Assembly (NCBI RefSeq): GCF_963259705.1
Contig: NC_081844.1
Coordinates: 35,095,341-35,159,340, forward strand
Source: Myotis daubentonii
Taxonomy: Eukaryota > Chordata > Mammalia > Chiroptera > Vespertilionidae
Reading direction: 5' to 3'
DNA length: 64,000 nt
The position numbers and the translations under genes are program-made. The notes under the pieces were generated by a model, which was given only the letters and a program-made list of their open reading frames with translations, was not told the DNA's origin and ran no database searches. Positions 10,413-21,221 of the stretch are shown in pieces (the first letter of the stretch is position 1; every line of letters starts with the position of its first letter).

Positions 10413-10909
10413 GTGGAGAGAGGCTACAGTGTTTGAACAGGTTCAAGCCTTGGACTAATGAGAGGGCACAGTCCTCTCATGGCCACATGCAAGTCCCAGC
10501 TTGGAGGGCAAAGACCTCCCACACAATTATAGCCAACAGCTCTAGTTGTAAGCTTGACCTATGGTCCGAACACGTGGCCCCACGTGCCTGAGTGATGTGG
10601 GCTTGATAGAGTTTAGGTGCATGTAATTGAGTAGGATCCAAACCCACGAGAATGTTGTAAACATTTTGACCACACCCTTACTTTGCCTCCAGGAATCTGG
10701 CTATAAAATAAAGACATGGCTTGTAGTCAGTGGTGCTGTCTCTCCATCCGGGAGCAGCGTCCCACCCAGACCCAGCTTTCTTCTCTTGTCTTTCTTTTCT
10801 CAATCCTTCACCGCCCCCTCTCAGGGTCACTGAACCTGGCTGAGCTAGTGCGGCACGTTAGGCACCCAACGTGGGGCTGAGGATGCCATGGCCGTTCCAG
10901 CTCACCACA
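10413..10909 (+). mobile_element. Betaretrovirus-like (ERV2/ERVK-type) LTR fragment with primer-binding site
   Basis: The segment has an LTR-like layout: a TATAAAATAAA-type signal near 10702, a pyrimidine-rich R/U5-like stretch, then at 10860-10877 a block matching the tRNA-Lys primer-binding site used by betaretrovirus-like elements (16 of 18 by eye). No gag, pol or env follows, so this is an LTR plus leader remnant. It is bounded by 14-bp direct repeats GTGACATTTTAGGT (10399-10412 and 10910-10923), longer than normal retroviral integration produces. Confidence 0.65.
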
Positions 10910-11289
10910 GTGACATTTTAGGTACCCTGGCTAATCATAACAGAAATCATCTGGAGGGGTAAATACTCTTTGGGCATCAAATCCTGTTGTATAAGCCCAG
11001 AGCAACCTCCCTTTTGGGGGATCACTTACCCCAGAAATGAATGATCTCCTTCTAACAGTCACAGTCTGTTCTCAGCCCACATCACCACACCACCCACCAT
11101 CTTCCCCCGTTTAATTTCTTCCAGATGCTTGCTGTTCTCAACAGGGAACAATTCTTTTTGAGTGTGACTCTCTTAATTCATGTTTATGCAAACACTCCAT
11201 TTATCTCTCTGCCTCGTGTATTTATTTTTAATGTGCTTTAATTATTCTTCAACTTTTATGCTTTCACAAAGGGGAAAATAAATCAGAAA

Positions 11290-11540
11290 CTGACAATACT
11301 TACTGGCATTTCTTGAGTCCTTACCATTGTGCCAGGCACTGTCCTAAGTGCTTTCCTTATTCATACACTTAATCCCATAACCACCCTATGAAATAAGTGT
11401 TATTATTATCCTCATATTCCAAATGAGGAAACTGAGGCACACAGAGGTTAAGTAAGTCACAAGGTCACACAGCCAGTGGTTGGAGGAGATTGACCAAGCC
11501 CGGGCAGTTTGGTTCCAGAGCTCCCAGCTCTTAACCACTA
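11290..11540 (-). repeat. Nearly full-length MIR
   Basis: Clear reverse-orientation MIR: GTGCCAGGCACTGTCCTAAG, ACCCTATGAAATAAGTGTTA, ATGAGGAAACTGAGGCACAC, AAGGTCACACAGCCAGTGG and CTCTTAACCACTATGG in order. Confidence 0.9.
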
Positions 11541-11724
11541 TGGGATACTATTAAGAGGATAGAAGGCACAGAACAAACTTTTTAAGAGACACACAAATAT
11601 CTAATGAAGGTAGTGAGTTCCCCATCATAAGCTTAAGCTGGAGTCAGGCTGCTTGGCAGGAATCACATACAGATTCAAATTTGGATTCTGATTCAGTATT
11701 AATTGCTGACTATTAAATAATATA

Positions 11725-12353
11725 TCTAATCTAATAGTAATTAGATAACAATCTAATGCAAATTGACGGTACCTTCGCTACAACCCCAAGCCACGCCCAC
11801 CAGCCCATCAGAGAGACTATATGCAAATTAACCCAACCAAGATGGTGGCCGGGAGCCATGGAGCTGGAGTAAGCAGGAGGCTTGGTTGCCCCAGTGATGG
11901 AGGAAGCCAAGCTTCCTGCCTGCCCTGGCTGGCTCTGGCCTCTGCTGAAGGCAACAGAGTTTCAATTATAGAAGATAAATAAACCCCAGATACCTGCTTC
12001 CAGCCAGCCTCCACTGGGAGCTTGGGTGGCTGGAGGTCATGGCCAGCCTGAAAACAGCCATCAGCCCCTCACCCAGACTGGCCAGGCACCCCAGTGGGGA
12101 CCCCCACCCTGAAGGGGCTGTGGCCAGCCTGAAAACAGCCCTCAGTCCCTCACCCAGGCTGGCCAAGCACCCTGGGGGGACCACTAACCTGAAGGGGCTG
12201 TGTCCAGCCTGCAAACAGCCATCAGCCCTTCACCCAGTCTGGCCATACTCTCATGGGGTGAGAGTCCCCACTGGGGGCCTTGGCCAGCCTGAAAACATCC
12301 GGGATACCCTTCAGGGCAAACCAGCCAGCCCCCATCCATGCACCAGGCCTCTA
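11725..12353 (+). mobile_element. HeliBat-type Helitron with internal ~80-bp tandem repeats
   Basis: The 3' end is GCACCAGGCCTCTA and the 5' region has the HeliBat-like CTAATGCAAATTGACGGTACC; the exact 5' terminus is eroded. Four tandem units begin at 12041, 12122, 12202 and 12282 (GGCCAGCCTGAAAACA), so the period is 80-81 bp. There is no Rep/helicase coding, so it is non-autonomous. A second Helitron starts at the very next base. Confidence 0.8.
12041..12300. repeat. Four ~80-bp tandem repeats inside the Helitron
   Basis: Units begin at 12041, 12122, 12202 and 12282. Each starts with a GGCCAGCCTGAAAACAGCC-like block and contains CACCCAGNCTGGCCA. The final unit is partial. Confidence 0.85.
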
Positions 12354-12817
12354 TCCTATATAGTAAAAGGGTAATATGCAAACTGACCCTAACAGCAGAA
12401 AGACTGGGAATGACTGGTCACTATGACACACACTGACCACCAGGGGGCAGACGCTCAATGCAGGAGCTGCCCCCTAGTGGTCAGTGTGCTCCCACAGGGA
12501 GAGCTCTGCTCAGTCACAAGCCAAGCTGATGGCTGCCAGTACAGCGGTGGTGGTGGGAGCCTCTCCCGCCTCCTCAGCAGCGCTAAGGATATCCTACTGC
12601 AGCTTAGGCCTGCTCCCCGCTGGCAAGTGGGCATCCCCTGAGGGCTCCCAGGCTGCCAGAGGAATGTCTGATTGCCAGCTTAGGCCCAGTCCCCCGGGGA
12701 GCAGGCCTAAGCCAGCAGGTGGTCATCCCCCGAGGGGTCCCAAACTGCAAGAGGGCACAGGCCGGCTGAGGGACCCCCCCCCCCCAGTGCACAAATTTTT
12801 GTGCACCGGGCCTCTAG
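12354..12817 (+). mobile_element. HeliBat-type Helitron, 464 bp
   Basis: The 5' end is TCCTATATAGTAAAAGGGTA. The 3' end is a GTGCACAAATTTTTGTGCAC palindrome followed by CGGGCCTCTAG and host T. That is the TC…hairpin…CTAG structure of Helitrons, inserted between A and T. It contains the inverted blocks GACCACCAGGGGGCAG and CTGCCCCCTAGTGGTC. Non-autonomous. Confidence 0.93.
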
Positions 12818-13424
12818 TTAATATATCATTTGTAATAATATATGAGTAATGTGTTAATGTCAGCCTCCGGCCATGCCCTGGGCTAAGTGGCTTGTACACA
12901 CATATCTCCAGCAGTCTTTTCATATGCAAGCCATCGCCTTCCCACCCACACCCTGGTGCCCAGTCAACTTCCTCTTCCGTAATTGTCCTTTATGTTCTTG
13001 AAAAAAAGAAATGATCATGGGCTGGTTAAGTCAAGGTGCTCCAGATGTGACTGACCAGAGGGGCTATCTTCCCTAAACACACCGGGCACACCCACAGGCC
13101 AGCGAGGCAGATCTGCGTGTGGGCGGGGAGGAAGAAAGCAAAGTGTTCTGTTTGATGTTTAGTGACATAACTCTGGGGCATTGGTGTTAATAACCCTTTA
13201 TATTTGTATAAAACTTCACATCTATTGCTTCACTTTTCAACGTAACTAACCTTGGGAGGTCGGCAGGGCAAGTACATACTCATAATCTCATTTAAGGATG
13301 AAAATATTGCTCAGCGAAGTCAAGAGATGGGCCAGAAGCATGAAATAAGGATGAATTGGGTCATCCGTCCCTTAATCCATTCACATGCCAACCTCCAAAA
13401 TTTATATGTGGACGCAGGGCAGGA

Positions 13425-13570
13425 GATGACATTTATTAAGCCCCTACTGCATGCCAAACTCAGTCCCAGTTTCTTAGTAGAAGTTGCCTCATTTCCTCTT
13501 CCCAACCACCTGGTGAAGTGGGCATTATTAAGCCCATTTCCAGATGGAAAAGCTAAAGTAGGTGGCAGAG
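13425..13570 (-). repeat. MIR SINE remnant
   Basis: Reverse-orientation MIR: ATTAAGCCCCTACTGCATGCC, then GGTGAAGTGGGCATTATTAA and CCATTTCCAGATGGAAAAGC. Confidence 0.65.
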
Positions 13571-13844
13571 CATGAAAGCGGGCTCAGGCTGCACAGTATC
13601 TGAAGGCCCTGCCGGCCCCCTCACGTCCTTCCCTTGCCCAAAACAACATAGACAAACTCGCTCCCCTTTCCCTTTGGGGGAGCACTGGTGGGGAACACCA
13701 GCAGCCCCAGGGGCAGAGGCCCTGCACCAGTCCCAGAAGCAGGAGGGGCTTGTTAGAGGTTTGGGAGAGCAGGAAGAAGTGGCATCTGAGAAGTCTGCCG
13801 GAGGTGCCCACCGGGAGGCAAGGCCTAGAGCACTGCCCAGTGCC

Positions 13845-13960
13845 TTACAGTTCTCACGTGGTCCCCTCAAGCCTACGGGCAGACGGTGTCACCCTTTTAC
13901 AGAAGGAAAAAATGAAACCAGAGCAATTAACTAACTCAAGGCCATCCTGTCTGGCTCTAA
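13845..13960 (-). repeat. MIR SINE remnant
   Basis: Diverged reverse MIR core: CTTTTACAGAAGGAAAAAATGA followed by AACTAACTCAAGGCC-like sequence. Confidence 0.45.
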
Positions 13961-14123
13961 GTCCATGCTTATTTCATGGCCTCATGTAGGCCAATGACGC
14001 TGCAGGAAGGAAGGCGGTATCAGAATTCATAGAGCATCACATTAAGGGCAGAGTGTGGGAACGGATGGGGCTGAAATGAAACTGCAAAGCCAGAACATCA
14101 ATAAGCACCAAGAAGTTGGCCTG

Positions 14124-14174
14124 GGGGTGGGGGTGGGGACGGGGGTGGGGGTAGGGGTGGGGTAGAGCGGGGTG
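14124..14174 (+). other. G-run array with G-quadruplex potential
   Basis: Seven G runs of four or five bases separated by one-base to two-base loops, followed by a further GGGG run. This fits the classical quadruplex pattern several times over. No associated promoter or gene was seen. Confidence 0.7.
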
Positions 14175-15507
14175 TGGTTGCAGAGGGAGGGCTTCTCTTA
14201 GGTGGTCTGCAAAACTGGGTTGACTGTACTGAGATCTGGACACAAGTGACTTGAATAGGAAATTGAAGTAGAAGTGGAACATACTATTCATTCAGAATTG
14301 CGTAAGACAGAGGTTATCAGTGCATCTTTCGCACTTAAAGTGATGCACATTTTCATTAGGGTTCCCCTGACCCCAGATGCCGGCCTCGTGGTGTGTGGCA
14401 GTGCAGCCACAGGGCTCCGTGCTGAGGGCCCTGTGCTTGGGGCTTAATGCTCTGTTGTCTCTCTTTTGAAAAGATAATTTCACCTTCGATAAATTTGTGT
14501 CTTGTAAGTGAAGGGCTGAGGCAGGGGAAAGGAAGTGGATGGGGGAGGGGAGGTGTTCGGGGACACGCATAAGGACCCAAAGAGGAGGGCAGCCGATGGG
14601 TAAGTTTTGGGTGAGCTTTTATGTTGCAGTACCACATGCCCTCGCTTCTAGCTCGGCAGGATGTCCAGGACAAACACGTACAAACTGGAGACTGGCTGCT
14701 TTGCCTGTGGCCCCATCCGCCCCTGCACATACACAGGAGGGAGCCAGCAGCTTTCAGACGGGGCCCCTTTGAGAAAGAAGCCAGACTCTCCGTCTTCGTG
14801 CAGGTGGCCTGTGCTTATTGATGCCAGCCTGGGGGCTCACCCACAGTGGCTCTGGGGCCACAGGTGTTGCCTGTGTCGGTCTGGCATCCTGAATGCCCAC
14901 CGGCAGTGGCCTTAGTCAGTTCAGAGGCTGTAGGGCTGTAGAGCAAGTGAAGGTGGCCAGTCCTAGGTCTCAGAGGCAGGATCCAACAACAAAGGATGAG
15001 GACTGCCCGCCCCCTGAAACAGTGGGTTGGCTGCAACCCAGATGCCGATCCTTTCCAAACAGACCCTGGCACATCGGTGAGCAAAGCTGTGAGCTGGAGG
15101 ATGCACAGAGCACATGCTGCCTGGGGGCCATGGTATCCACATTTGGATGGCCTGGCACAACCCCAGAGGAAGAAAATCCACCACTATGTGCATTACTTTC
15201 CACAGAGGCGTGGCTCAATCCTCAGTACACTTGGCACAAGTGTTCCCTTTGGTGGACCAACCAGACGGATGGAGCCTTCGATAATTCACAGTGTTTACTG
15301 TGGGAATGGGATCCAAGGTGAATTATAAATCCAAAGGCTCCTATTGAGGAGACTGTCCCCAGGGTTCCCATTTCAGAGACTAGAGTGTCTATCTAAAATC
15401 ATTTCCAGCAACACCAGGACACCTAGCATTTCAACAGAGCGCCTCATTCTAATAGGAAAGAGACCAGTTCTTTGTGAATTCACAAGTGGAATTAGAAACT
15501 TGCTATT

Positions 15508-15730
15508 TGGTGGTTTTTTTTTTTAATTTTTATTGATTTCAGAGAGGAAGGGAGAGGGAGAGAGAGAGAAACATCAATGATGAGAGAGGATTATTGATCG
15601 GCTGCCTCCTGCACACCCCCTACTGGGGATCAAGCCTGCAACCCGGGCATGTGTCCTTGACTGGACTCGAACCTAGGACCCTTCAGTCTGCAGGCTGACT
15701 CTCTATTCACTGAGCCAAACTGGTTAGGGC
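15508..15730 (-). mobile_element. Ves SINE
   Basis: Reverse-orientation Ves with T-rich tail, GAAACATCAATGATGAGAG, CTGCCTCCTGCACACCCCC and the head CTGAGCCAAACTGGTTAGGG. Flanking duplications GAAACTTGCTATT and GGAACTTGCTACT. Confidence 0.92.
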
Positions 15731-16020
15731 AGGAACTTGCTACTTAGACTAACATAGTGCCCAACACAGAACCTTGAACCTTGATAGTGGCCAATGAATG
15801 GTTGTCAGGTGGTTAAATGAATGATTGAAAATGGAGAGTATTATGAGGCACAGAAGTGCCTGCACACTTCTTAGAAATAGAAAAGTTTGGACTAGTAGAG
15901 ATGGACAGGCCAGCCGTTGGTCCTACCTCACACTCTCTCAACCCTCTTTTTATTCCAGCCAGGGTTACAATGACCAACTTTGAGTGGGTATAAGCTGGCA
16001 GCCTCTTACTTTATCTAGGC

Positions 16021-16224
16021 CAGGGGTCCTCAAATTTTTTAAACGGGGGGCCAGTGCACTGTCCCTCAGACTGTTGGAGGGCCGGACTATAGTTTAAAAA
16101 AAACCTATGAACAAATTCCTATGCACACTGCACATATCTTATTTTGAAGTAAAAAAACAAAACAGGAACAAATACAATATTTGTATTTGCATGTGGCCCA
16201 CGGGCTGTAGTTTGAGGACCCCTG
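16021..16224. mobile_element. Non-autonomous hAT element, 204 bp
   Basis: Terminal inverted repeats CAGGGGTCCTCAAA at both ends, with 8-bp target duplications ATCTAGGC (16013-16020) and ATCTAGGT (16225-16232). No ORF. Confidence 0.93.
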
Positions 16225-16744
16225 ATCTAGGTCTTTTGTGACTTCTCAGGGTTGTGGATCTCAACTGGACCTTATGCATGCGTGGCCTTGAGCAGGGAAT
16301 GGTGGATAGCACTCTCCGCAGAAAGGCAGTTCAGCAGCACTTAATACAAAGCTCCTCAGAGGGTCCTGGCAGGAATGAACCCAGTGGCCACATTGGAAAC
16401 CAACTCAAGCTCATGTCTTTGTTTTTGCTTTTCCTCCTTTCTGATGTCCCCAGGCCCTATTCCTGATCCCCAGGTTCACTTCTTACAATAAACTGCCAAG
16501 CCCATGTCTTGAGTTCCGATTTCAGTAGAAACCCCGGGTTATGACAAGAAGCACCCCTTCCTCCCACAGCACAGAGGCCCCCTGTCTTCCCATCTTCCTT
16601 TTCAGCTTTGCTTCTTTACACCTTGATTTCCCATCGCCTTCAGAGACCACAAGTAAGTTTGAGTTTAGAATATTCCTTTGTTCATTCATGCATTAAACCA
16701 TTAAGTATGTGTATGTGAGGTACCAACTCACTACGTGGGTCTGG

Positions 16745-17115
16745 GCCGTGGTAAATACACTTGGCCTTCCATATCCTAGGGTTTCACACCCACAGATTCC
16801 ACCAACCGTGGATGGAAATATTTGGGGGGGGGGAAATCCCAGAAAGTTTCAAAAAGCAAACTTGAATTTGCCGTGCATGAAGCACTCCACTGAGTCCATG
16901 CAAATGAAGTGATGTGAAGGTGTACCCTGCTATAGCCTATATGCAACTGCTACACATATATAATAATAAAAACATAATATGCTAATTAGACCGTACGTCC
17001 TTCCGACGACCTTCTGGATGAAGCTATGGCTGGGAGGGCCAGGCCCCTTGCATGAATTTAAGGGATGTGAGCATCCGAGGGGGTCCTGGAACCCATCATC
17101 AGGGCATAATGAGGT
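16745..17115 (+). mobile_element. MER2/Tigger-type DNA transposon remnant split by a Helitron
   Basis: The left part has CTTGGCCTTCCATATCCTAG, ACCAACCGTGGATGGAAATA and CAGAAAGTTTCAAAAAGCAA, and the right part has GTGAGCATCCGAGGGGGTCC. These are consecutive blocks of MER2-like pogo/Tigger elements. A HeliBat-like fragment sits between them. Confidence 0.7.
16957..17058 (+). mobile_element. Short HeliBat-type fragment inside MER2
   Basis: It starts ATATAATAATAAAAACATAA and runs through ATATGCTAATTAGACCG, the same 5' sequence as the Helitron at 26015-26164 read on its own strand. It ends near GCATGAATTT and lacks a clear CTAG terminus. Confidence 0.7.
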
Positions 17116-17172
17116 CGATTATACAGAGAAGTCTAAAATACAACCTTGCCTCCCCATGTACTTGGGAGAAAA

Positions 17173-17207
<35 letters not shown>
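17173..17207. repeat. (AC)n microsatellite
   Basis: Perfect AC dinucleotide run of about 35 bp. Confidence 0.97.
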
Positions 17208-17212
<5 letters not shown>

Positions 17213-17606
17213 AACCTGTTATAAATGTGTTTCAAAATGTCCATTGAGAAAAAAACAAACAAAAAAACCCCACACACCAAATCCAACATTAATATTATAT
17301 GAAGAGGTTAGGTACAATTAGTGTAACTAGTGACTATTCTTCAGTAGTCTGGGAGGTGGAGTCTGTTTGTATTTTTGTCAGATGCCTTGTCAGGAGAGTG
17401 GAGAATGGACTGGAAAGGACAGGAACTGGAGAAGGGAAGTGGGATGGGAAGCTGTGGTCCTGGTGACAGAGGAGGGCGTTGAAGCAGGGCCAGGCCTGTT
17501 AGGATGGAGAGCAGGACACACACAAGACACGATAGGAAATCCCACTGTCAGGACTCAGCGCCTCCTGGAATTGGAGGGTGAAGAAGAGGAAGGCTTTAGT
17601 ACTTTA

Positions 17607-17801
17607 ATATATATTTTATTGGTTTCAAAGAGGAAAGGAGTGGGAGAGAGAGATAGAAACGTCAGTGATGATCCGCTACCTCCTGCACGCCCCCTTCTGG
17701 GGATCGAGCCCACAACCTGGGCATGTGCCCTGACTGGGAATTGAACTATGACCTCCTGGTTCATAGGTTGATGCTCAACCACTGAGCCACGCCAGGCTGG
17801 C
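17607..17801 (-). mobile_element. Ves SINE
   Basis: Reverse-orientation Ves with TATTTTATTGGTTTCAAAGA at left and ACCACTGAGCCACGCCAGGC at right. Flanking duplications AAGGCTTTAGTACTTT and AAGGCTTTCATACTTT. Confidence 0.92.
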
Positions 17802-18054
17802 AAGGCTTTCATACTTTTGAATGACCTGGCATCCAGTGAAATGGGACCCTCAGCCCGGTTGAATCGGTATGCATTGGTGACCAACAGCAGGTGGAAAGCT
17901 AGCAAGCGTAATATTGTAGATGACAAAATTCAAAACAATCTTCATCGACGTGAAATCTCAGCTGAAGGTAAGAGGAGATGCATACAAGGGACAAGTGTGG
18001 TACTTGGCATTTGCAATCAGACTCTGAAAGAGATCCCTGGATTCAGCATCAGCC

Positions 18055-18262
18055 AGCTTGTGTTTATCAGATTGCTACCTATACTTCAGACCCTCTGTGT
18101 GCCTCACACCACTCAACCCTCAAAACGACCTGGGAAGTTAGCATTAAGAGGAGGAAACTAAAGCTCAGAGAAATTAAGTGCATTTCCAAAGGTCTTGTAG
18201 CTAGGAAGGGACAAAACCAGCATTGGGCACTGGTGTTCTGATGCCAACTCCAGCGTCTCTCC
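18055..18262 (-). repeat. MIR SINE remnant
   Basis: Reverse MIR: TGTTTATCAGATTGCTACCT, CAACCCTCAAAACGACCTGG, GAGGAAACTAAAGCTCAGAG and CTTGTAGCTAGGAAGG in consensus order. Confidence 0.7.
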
Positions 18263-18298
18263 GCCAGACTCTCTCCTCCTGGCCTTCGCATCACGGTG

Positions 18299-18335
18299 TG
18301 TGTGTGTGGGGGGGGGGGGGCGGGGGGAGGGGGAT
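18299..18335 (+). repeat. TG/G-rich simple sequence
   Basis: A short TG run followed by about 27 nearly uninterrupted Gs with single C and A breaks. Confidence 0.9.
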
Positions 18336-18449
18336 AGCAAACACACACCATGAGAACCAAGTGGTGCGATGTTATCGTCAGGCATTGTAAATGAGATGAC
18401 CGCTTGTGGTCTTTCTAACCCTGCACCTGAAATCACCCTTCCAGGCTTC

Positions 18450-18895
18450 AATAGGTCATCCTGGGCTAGCCGATTCTCAGAGATAGCCAACAGTCCAGCT
18501 GGGAGCATGCCTCTGATAATCCAATCCGGAGCCATACCTTCCCTATCAGGCCCGAGAGGCCATATTCCTCTGCCTTAATCATCCCAGGGCCAGGTACCAG
18601 GCAACCAGACTACAGGTGGTCCTCTGTCGTCTAAAGCTCACCAAAATAATTGTTGTTTACCACGCCCTGCCTTGCCTTTCTCACACAAACTCCAATAAAG
18701 ACCATGGCCTAGGAGTTCCCCTCACTCCTGTCTTCAGCCTCCTGACCGCCCTGTTGCTCCCCACCGTGGCCCTGTGTGCCGTGCCGGGCCTTCTGTTGCT
18801 ATGAGTGCAATAAACTCTGTTTTCCCAAGCCTCTCTGCTGCCTCCTCTGTGGCCACACTTGACTGACCATTTCATGAAAGAACACAAGACCTGTT
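18450..18895 (+). mobile_element. LTR-like sequence, family A copy 1
   Basis: Shares ordered blocks with 31685-32150 (TGGGCTAGCC, TAATCATCCCAGGGC, CTGCCTTGCCT, CTGTCTTCAGCCTCCTGACC, CATTTCATGAAAGAA). It contains AATAAA signals near 18692 and 18809. The layout suggests an ERV1-like solo LTR; exact ends are unclear. Confidence 0.55.
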
Positions 18896-18899
18896 CCGG

Positions 18900-19025
18900 A
18901 GACCAGCTTTAGAGGTGAGGCGTAGAGAGACTCAGCAGTTTGTTTAAGACAACACTACCCATGAATGGCAGGTCCAGACTTAAACCCCAGGCTGCCTGCT
19001 CTATCCCAGCGCGCAGTCCACCCTC
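18900..19025 (-). repeat. MIR SINE remnant
   Basis: Reverse MIR core: GTGAGGCGTAGAGAGACTCA, ATGAATGGCAGGTCCAGACT, then TAAACCCCAGGCTGCC. Confidence 0.5.
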
Positions 19026-19590
19026 TTGCTCTAGCAGGAGCCCACTGAGGCGGCGTTAGAGGGCCCCCTCTCCATCTCTTCAGCGTGCCTCCTGGCACAG
19101 TCACATGAGGGTGGGGAGGGTGGGGAGCATGCCTCTCTGTATCTATCTGGACACTTTGTTCCATGAAGACAGAGACTGCTCAGTATCAGTTCGCTTGCTT
19201 TCCAGCAGCTCCGTAGCAGCCCCCCGGAGTTCCCACGCGGCTCTGGGTGGAGTGGCGTGAGCTCTCCCTGTTGGCCCTTTCTCTCAGGTCCATCTTTCTG
19301 CACTTGTTGAGCCTGTCATACACTATTTGAAGGAAGTTGGAAATTATTCTCTCTAATAAGCATATAAAAAATCTGGGCCAGCCAAAGCCGGTTTGGCTCA
19401 GCGGATAGAGCGTCGGCCTGCGGACTGAAGGGTCCCAGGTTCGATTCCGGTCAAGGGCATGTACCTGGGTTGAAGGCACTTCCCCAGTGGGGGGTGTGCA
19501 GGAGGCAGCTGATCGATGTTTCTCTCTCATCGATGTTTCTAACTCTCTATCTCCCTCCCTTCCTCTCTGTAAAAAATCAATAAAATATAT

Positions 19591-20858
19591 ATATATTTTT
19601 TTATATTTATTTTTTTTATTGCTTAAAGTATTACAAAGGGTATTACATATGTGTCCATTTTTTCCCCCCGCCCTAGACAGTCCCCTAGCCTCCCCTATCC
19701 CCCGGTGTCTTATGTCCATTGGTTATGCTTATATGCATGCATACAAGTCCTTTGGTTGATCTCTTACCCACCTCCTTCCTGCCCCCCAACCCTCCCCGGC
19801 CTTCCCGCTGCAGTTTGACAATCTGTTTGAGGCAGCTCTGCCTCTGTATCTATTATTGTTCAAAAGTTTATAATGGTCTCTATTATCCATGAATGAGTGA
19901 GATCATGTGGTATTCTTCCTTCATTGACTGGCTTATTTCACTTAGCATAATGCTCTCCAGTTCCATCCATGCCATTGCAAATGGTAAGAGTTCCTTCCTT
20001 TTTAGAGCAGCATAGTATTCCATCGTGTAGATGTACCACAGTTTTCTAATCCATTCATCTACTGATGGGCGCTTAGGCTGTTTCCAGATCTTAGCTATGG
20101 TGAATTGTGCTGCTATGAACATAGGAGTGCATATATCCTTTCTGATTGGTGTTTCTGGTTTCTTGGGATATATTCCTAGAAGTGGGATCACAGGGTCAAA
20201 TGGGAGTTCCATTTTCAGTTTTTTGAGGAAACTCCATACTGTCTTCCATAGTGGCTGCACCAGTCTGCATTCCCACCAGCAGTGCACAAGTGTTCCTTTT
20301 TCTCCACATCCTCTCCAGCACTTGTCGTTTGTTGATTTGTTGATGATAGCCAGTCTGACAGGTGTGAGATGGTACCTCATTGTTGTTTTGATTTGCATCT
20401 CTCGGATGATTAGTGATTTTGAGCATGTTTTCATATGTCTCATGGCTTTCTGAATGTCCTCTTTTGAAAGGTGTCTATTTAGGTCCTTTGCCCATTTTTT
20501 GATTGGATTGTTTATCTTCCTTTTGTTAAGTTGTATGAGTTCCCTATAAATTTTGGAGATTAGGCCCTTATCAGATATGTCATTGGCAAATATGTTTTCC
20601 CACACAGTGGGTTTTCTCGTTGTTTTGTTGATGGTTTCTTTTGCTGTGCAGAAGCTTTTTATTTTGATGTAGTCCCATTTGTTCATTTTCTCTTTCGTTT
20701 CAAGTGCCCTAGGAGTTGTATCAGTGAAGAAATTGCTTCGGCATATGTCTGAGATTTTGTTGCCTTTGGATTCTTCTAGAATTTTTATGGTTTCCTGTCG
20801 TACATTTAAGTACTTTATCCATTTTGAGTTTATTTTTGTGTATGGTGTAAGTTGGTGG
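19591..20858 (-). mobile_element. 5'-truncated LINE-1 nested in the Ves tail
   Basis: The inner 14-bp target duplication TCAATAAAATATAT is perfect at 19577-19590 and 20859-20872. The L1 3' UTR and A-tail lie at the left. The ORF2 C-terminal part (about 325 codons, stop at 19883) is read leftwards without interruption. Confidence 0.95.
19883..20858 (-). CDS. LINE-1 ORF2 C-terminal fragment (truncated)
   Basis: This is the C-terminal third of an L1 ORF2 protein. Translation contains blocks typical of the region after the reverse transcriptase, including [35 protein letters not shown], the cysteine-rich stretch [35 protein letters not shown] and the ending [16 protein letters not shown]. The endonuclease and the reverse-transcriptase catalytic core are absent through 5' truncation at 20858, so it cannot mobilise itself. 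No stop codon or frameshift is seen in the remaining part, which suggests a fairly recent insertion. The apparent Met start upstream at 20914 lies in flanking host DNA and is not a real start. Confidence 0.95.
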
Positions 20859-21032
20859 TCAATAAAATATATTAAAAAAAAAATCTGGGCCAGTCTTGCC
20901 AGGAATCTAGGCACTTACAGGGTTTCCTCTTTCAGAACATGAGGTTTGCAACCCATGTATCGAATCTCTCACATTGCTGTTCTTCAAAAGGTGGACTCTT
21001 GGTGTCAAGATCATAGATGCTTGGAGCTGAAA

Positions 21033-21195
21033 TCAATTTTAGTAATCATTTACATCTTTTTTTTTTTCAGATGAGGAAACAAAGGCTGAGAAAAGTAAAA
21101 AATACCCCAGGTTATCTAGATTTTTGGTGGCAGAACCAGGCCTAGTACTTATATTTCTTAAAACTCAGTTCATCTCTCTATCTACCATACCACAC
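21033..21195 (-). repeat. MIR SINE remnant
   Basis: Reverse MIR: CAGATGAGGAAACAAAGGC followed by AGGTTATCTAGATTTTTGGT and CAGAACCAGGCC. Confidence 0.55.
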
Positions 21196-21221
21196 TACTG
21201 CCCAGAAAACCAGAATTAGGT

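Larger units (their letters stand above)
19382..20877 (+). mobile_element. Ves SINE interrupted in its tail by an L1
   Basis: The SINE head and body run 19382-19590 (CCGGTTTGGCTCAGCGGATA, ATCGATGTTTCTCTCTCATC, AATCAATAAAATATAT) and the tail resumes at 20859-20877. The outer target duplication AAAAAATCTGGGCCAG is perfect at 19366-19381 and 20878-20893, so the SINE landed first. This is a young-looking Ves subfamily. Confidence 0.93.

Noticed and set aside
19883..20914. L1 ORF2 as an active reverse transcriptase
   Set aside because: Only the C-terminal third is present, without the endonuclease or catalytic core, and the apparent start codon is in host flank.
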